A stretch of 9,029 nucleotides of DNA, from contig CALBVI010000258.1 of the NCBI GenBank assembly GCA_937969395.1, forward strand, positions 1-9,029, written 5' to 3'. The notes under the pieces were generated by a model. It made no database searches, had not been told where the DNA came from, and was given only the letters and a program-made list of their open reading frames with translations. Source of the stretch: an uncultured Spongiibacteraceae bacterium (lineage in GTDB: Bacteria > Pseudomonadota > Gammaproteobacteria > Pseudomonadales > Dasaniaceae). Of this stretch, positions 6,729 to 9,029 are shown one piece after another. The translations under genes and the position numbers were made by a program. Position 1 is the first letter of the stretch. Every line of letters starts with the position of its first letter.

Positions 6729-7340
6729 TCAAATATTGAGTTCTTTTCGCATTGCCTGCATGTGCTGTTTTTGCTGTTCTTTGCTTAACGGCGTGCTAAT
6801 CGTTTCTGGGATTGCTTTAGTCACGGGTAGGTCTAATTGTTCGCCGTTCATGACGCGCTCAGATAAAATTTCATAATTACGTTTGAACACGGGAAATGCT
6901 TTAGCTTCACTGCTGCTGGCGATAAAAAACCAATCTGAGGCAGCCCCGGCTAAATAGACTGCTGGATGTGACCAGTGTTGCTCTGCCTTTGGTGTGGCGG
7001 CACGACAAGCCTCTATATAGGCACTGTGGGTGTCGGGCAGGCCTAATTCTTTAAAGCTGGGTTCACAGAATTTTCTAATCGTGTGAATGGTTGGCAGATA
7101 TTCGGATTGTTTTATAGCGCGGCGTAGCCCGGCAATAATGCGCTCTGGTGCTATGTCGCTGAGGGTTCTTATCCACAGTTGTTTCGCCATAATGATTTTT
7201 TGATCATCACTAAACGCTTTGTGGAATTGATTGTGATAAGCCAGTTGAAATTCAGTAAACAATTGGTTGATGGCTGTTACGTGATCTTCGCTAGGGGGTG
7301 GCGAGTCCGTAGTTGTGTGTTGAATGGTTGGTTTATTCAT
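6729..7340 (-). CDS. Replication protein P-like (phage lambda P family) putative helicase loader
   Basis: This 203-residue protein resembles phage lambda replication protein P, which binds the replicative helicase DnaB and delivers it to the initiator complex. Visible similarity is in the order typical of the family: an early FTEFQLAYHNQF (28-39), AKQLWIRTLSDIAPERIIAGLRRA (52-75), a LPTIHTIRKFC segment (82-92), then HPAVYLAGAASDWFF (125-139) and FKRNYEILSERVMNGEQLDLP (152-172). No Walker ATPase motif is seen, which separates it from DnaC. I chose the ATG at 7340, not an in-frame ATG at 7451 that would overlap the upstream gene by 107 bp, because GGGAG lies eight bases before it and it begins 4 bp after the upstream stop. 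It forms an operon with the DnaT-domain gene. No phage structural genes surround it, so a resident chromosomal copy is likely. The function is inferred from the family. Confidence 0.8.
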   Translation of the reverse strand: MNKPTIQHTTTDSPPPSEDHVTAINQLFTEFQLAYHNQFHKAFSDDQKIIMAKQLWIRTLSDIAPERIIAGLRRAIKQSEYLPTIHTIRKFCEPSFKELGLPDTHSAYIEACRAATPKAEQHWSHPAVYLAGAASDWFFIASSSEAKAFPVFKRNYEILSERVMNGEQLDLPVTKAIPETISTPLSKEQQKQHMQAMRKELNI

Positions 7341-7344
7341 GCGG

Positions 7345-8568
7345 TTAGCTCCCGTCGACGAGGTCTTTGGCCCAGCTGCGGTCGGTGAGGTGCTCGAAGG
7401 TAGTTTTACCTTCCGCTTGACCTGATCGATTAGAGACTTGCTGTCGCGCATAATCTTGCCCTGAGTAATGATTGCTCATTTGATGACGAGTTGCCCATTG
7501 GTATTTGGCATGCTGTAAAAATTTAGTATTCCAAGAGCGCTGGATTTGTTTGGTGTCGCGCCAGAATAATACAAATTCTGGCACTAATTGGCGAGCGAAA
7601 GTCAGATCGATGTTAGCGAGTTTTAAAATGTCATAAACATCTTCGTTGGGTTGCCAGTTGGCAGCTATTTCGCGCGGCTCATAATCCAGTTCCATCGTTT
7701 TGGTATAAACCGCCCATTGACGGCGAATATGGGCAATAAACTTCGAGTTCCAGGTGTTGCTGATTTCTCCACGCTCACTCCAATACAGTACAAATTCTGG
7801 AATGGCGTCTTCGATAAAATCATGGCTAATGTCAGAGCGTTGCAAAATCTCTAAGGCATCAGGGCTAGGCTGCCATGTATTTTGGATACTGTCGGTTGTA
7901 GCTATATCCGTTTTTGATTTAGCTTGCCGGCTTTGCTCGAAGCGCCATTCTTTTAGTACGTGCTGACGAAATTTACTGCTCCAAGAATGCGATACTTGCT
8001 GACGGTCCTGCCAATATAAAACAAAGTCTTCCCGTTGTTTTAGTGCGAAGTCAGGTGGAATACTGTGATTTAGAGTCAGTAGTTGCAGTAAATCCTTGTT
8101 AGGTTGCCAGCTATCGGTCAGTAATGTCGCGCCGTGATTTCGGGTGGTAGTGCTGGCAGCAGAGTTAGGTTGATATCTGGGTTTAGCTGGTTGCTGTTTT
8201 TGTATTGGTGCATGTGGTGGTGTAAATGTTGGCCGCTGCGGCTCTGTTTGCGTTGGCTGTTCAACAGTTTCATTCATCGCGAAGCATAATACATTAGAGT
8301 GTGGCAGTGGCGATGACTCAATCAGAATGATGCCTTTTTCCTTCAAGCTTTCGCTGATTTTTTGGATAGTGGCTAAATCCCAAAAGGGTAGCAGTTTGGT
8401 TAATTCTTCGCTGCTGAGGCTGGCCCAAGAAAAGTGATTTTTGCTAACTGATTGGGCAAAGGTTTGTGCATCGTTAAGTGCTTGTAGCAATACTGTTTCT
8501 TCTAGCCCAATAGTGGCGGCCAGTGACGGTGAAATAATAAGTGGGCGTTCGGGGATCAGTGATGACAT
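7345..8568 (-). CDS. DnaT-like protein with three tandem DnaT DNA-binding domains
   Basis: This 407-residue protein appears to be a multi-domain relative of DnaT, the primosomal protein that helps load DnaB at stalled forks. Residues about 8-100 look like a winged-helix domain, as in phage-type replication proteins (LAATIGLEETVLLQAL, then LATIQKISESLKEKGIILIE). A Pro/Gln-rich linker (101-150) follows. Three copies of the DnaT C-terminal ssDNA-binding domain come next: W154-W208, W232-W285 and W305-W358. Each begins WQP, carries FVLYW or FVLFW and ends in W-S/N-x-KF...H...W. Copies 2 and 3 share 22 of 54 residues. E. coli DnaT has one such domain in 179 residues. The ATG has no strong ribosome binding site. 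It is the first gene of an operon with the P-like gene, suggesting joint helicase loading. Confidence 0.87.
   Translation of the reverse strand: MSSLIPERPLIISPSLAATIGLEETVLLQALNDAQTFAQSVSKNHFSWASLSSEELTKLLPFWDLATIQKISESLKEKGIILIESSPLPHSNVLCFAMNETVEQPTQTEPQRPTFTPPHAPIQKQQPAKPRYQPNSAASTTTRNHGATLLTDSWQPNKDLLQLLTLNHSIPPDFALKQREDFVLYWQDRQQVSHSWSSKFRQHVLKEWRFEQSRQAKSKTDIATTDSIQNTWQPSPDALEILQRSDISHDFIEDAIPEFVLYWSERGEISNTWNSKFIAHIRRQWAVYTKTMELDYEPREIAANWQPNEDVYDILKLANIDLTFARQLVPEFVLFWRDTKQIQRSWNTKFLQHAKYQWATRHQMSNHYSGQDYARQQVSNRSGQAEGKTTFEHLTDRSWAKDLVDGS
7495..8109 (-). repeat. Threefold DnaT-domain repeat within the DnaT-like gene
   Basis: Copies lie at 7945-8109, 7714-7875 and 7495-7656, each 54-55 codons, separated by 23 and 19 codons of linker. 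The copies are diverged at the protein level and no long identical DNA block is seen, so the duplication is old. Conserved in all three: WQP, an Asp three residues later, F, FVL, W, a W before KF, a His and a final W. Confidence 0.85.
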
Positions 8569-8640
8569 TAATGTTGTGTCTGTATGTTGGTCTAGTAAAT
8601 CAGCGTCTTTGCTAGTCGTTCAGCTGGTCATTCAATCGCT

Positions 8641-8646
8641 ATTGTA
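8641..8646 (-). promoter_or_regulatory. Possible -10 box for the DnaT-like/P-like operon
   Basis: On the minus strand TACAAT (five of six consensus bases) lies about 70 bp before the ATG of the DnaT-like gene. The same TACAATAGCG string occurs at the putative ubiE promoter. The best -35 candidate, GTGCCA, is 15 bp away, which is suboptimal. Another minus-strand TATAAT lies at 8724-8729 next to the LexA box, so the true start is uncertain. Confidence 0.3.
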
Positions 8647-8701
8647 CGTATCGTGGCTTATTGGCACCAGTCTTTTACTAAGGTGATGTTATGTAAATAG
8701 A

Positions 8702-8721
8702 TACTGTTGTTTTATACAGTT
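8702..8721. promoter_or_regulatory. Putative LexA (SOS) box between the DnaT-like operon and radA
   Basis: TACTGTTGTTTTATACAGTT matches the gammaproteobacterial LexA box: the half-sites CTGT and ACAG are perfect and separated by exactly eight bases, and 15 of 20 positions agree with the extended E. coli consensus. It lies 100 bp before the radA start and 133 bp before the DnaT-like start. A minus-strand TATAAT (8724-8729) and a plus-strand TATAGT (8726-8731) sit immediately beside it, so LexA binding could block transcription in either direction. Confidence 0.7.
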
Positions 8722-8723
8722 TA

Positions 8724-8731
8724 ATTATAGT
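8724..8731. promoter_or_regulatory. Overlapping divergent -10 elements beside the LexA box
   Basis: The segment ATTATAGT reads TATAGT on the plus strand (8726-8731, five of six consensus bases) and TATAAT on the minus strand (8724-8729, perfect). Neither has a clear -35 at 16-18 bp. For the plus-strand promoter the LexA box would cover the -35 area; for the minus-strand one it would cover the start point. A nearer -10 candidate for radA is TAAAAT at 8792-8797. Confidence 0.35.
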
Positions 8732-8820
8732 ATTCTGTTTCTCTTATTTTGGTGCGGCGTATCTGATCTTATTTAAGGCTTAGGTCGGTAATAAAATAGT
8801 GCTTGGCTTAAAGGTGAAAT

Positions 8821-9029
8821 GTGGCAAAACGTAAAACAGCTTATGTATGTAACGACTGTGGCTCTGATTACAGTCACTGGCAGGGGCAATGTAAAGATTG
8901 CAGTGCTTGGAATACGTTAACAGAGATCACTTTAGCGTCTTCACCTAAAGCCGCAAAAGACGCGCGGTTTCAGGGTTATACCGGTGCTGCCAGCCAGCAA
9001 AAACTACAAACATTGGATCAAATTGACCT
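8821..9029 (+). CDS. radA: DNA repair protein RadA (Sms), N-terminal part
   Basis: The first 69 codons of RadA are present; the rest lies past the window end. RadA is a RecA-like hexameric ATPase that drives branch migration in recombination and helps process stalled forks. The N-terminal C4 zinc finger is complete (C10, C13, C24, C27 in the pattern CNDCGSDYSHWQGQCKDC), followed by the family's AWNTLTEI and a GYTGAAS segment. The Walker and KNRFG motifs are not in view. Translation starts at GTG, with AAGG seven bases upstream, and the start aligns with the usual MAK N-terminus. It diverges from the DnaT-like/P-like operon across a 252-bp gap that carries a putative LexA box. Confidence 0.96.
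   Translation, partial: MAKRKTAYVCNDCGSDYSHWQGQCKDCSAWNTLTEITLASSPKAAKDARFQGYTGAASQQKLQTLDQID

Noticed and set aside
7341..7451. N-terminal extension of the P-like protein from an ATG at 7451
   Set aside because: It would overlap the DnaT-like gene by 107 bp, while the ATG at 7340 has GGGAG at ideal spacing just after the upstream stop.
6729..8568. Prophage remnant explaining the P-like and DnaT-like genes
   Set aside because: No integrase, attachment site, structural, lysis or phage repressor gene is in view, and the flanks are ordinary chromosomal genes; it cannot be excluded as ancient phage ancestry.
1..9029. CRISPR array, insertion sequence, tRNA or rRNA genes
   Set aside because: I saw no regularly spaced repeats, transposase-like frames, terminal inverted repeats or tRNA/rRNA-like segments anywhere in the window.

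Overview
The window looks like the chromosome of a gammaproteobacterium of moderate GC content. The minus-strand order ubiE-ubiJ-ubiB-hisI-hisE-tatA, with separate hisI and hisE, is the arrangement known from Pseudomonas and its relatives. The presence of TatA, ubiquinone genes and RadA fits an aerobic Gram-negative. I cannot name the genus from the sequence alone.

Region 1 (1-4251, minus strand) is housekeeping. Transcription probably starts at a promoter near 4223-4251 and runs through ubiE, ubiJ and ubiB (two ubiquinone-biosynthesis enzyme/assembly factors and the UbiB kinase-like ATPase). It is followed by hisI and hisE (steps 3 and 2 of histidine synthesis) and the start of tatA (Tat protein export), which is cut by the window edge.

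Region 2 (4322-6596) is more accessory. It holds an unrecognised 191-residue protein on the minus strand. Diverging from it are a TetR-family repressor and a short-chain dehydrogenase/reductase on the plus strand. Two closely related dyads, one inside the repressor's own promoter and one between the repressor gene and the dehydrogenase gene, suggest an autoregulated repressor-enzyme pair. The repressor has no visible ribosome binding site and may be translated from a leaderless mRNA.

Region 3 (6729-9029) concerns DNA replication and repair. A two-gene minus-strand operon encodes a 407-residue protein with an N-terminal winged-helix-like domain and three tandem DnaT-type DNA-binding domains, followed by a 203-residue protein resembling phage lambda replication protein P (a helicase loader). 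Divergent from it is the start of radA, a recombination and branch-migration ATPase. The shared intergenic region carries a sequence fitting the LexA/SOS box, CTGT-N8-ACAG. The most interesting signal in the window is this combination: a multi-DnaT protein paired with a P-like helicase loader, sharing an SOS-type control region with radA. It suggests a damage-linked replication-restart module; function and regulation are inferred.
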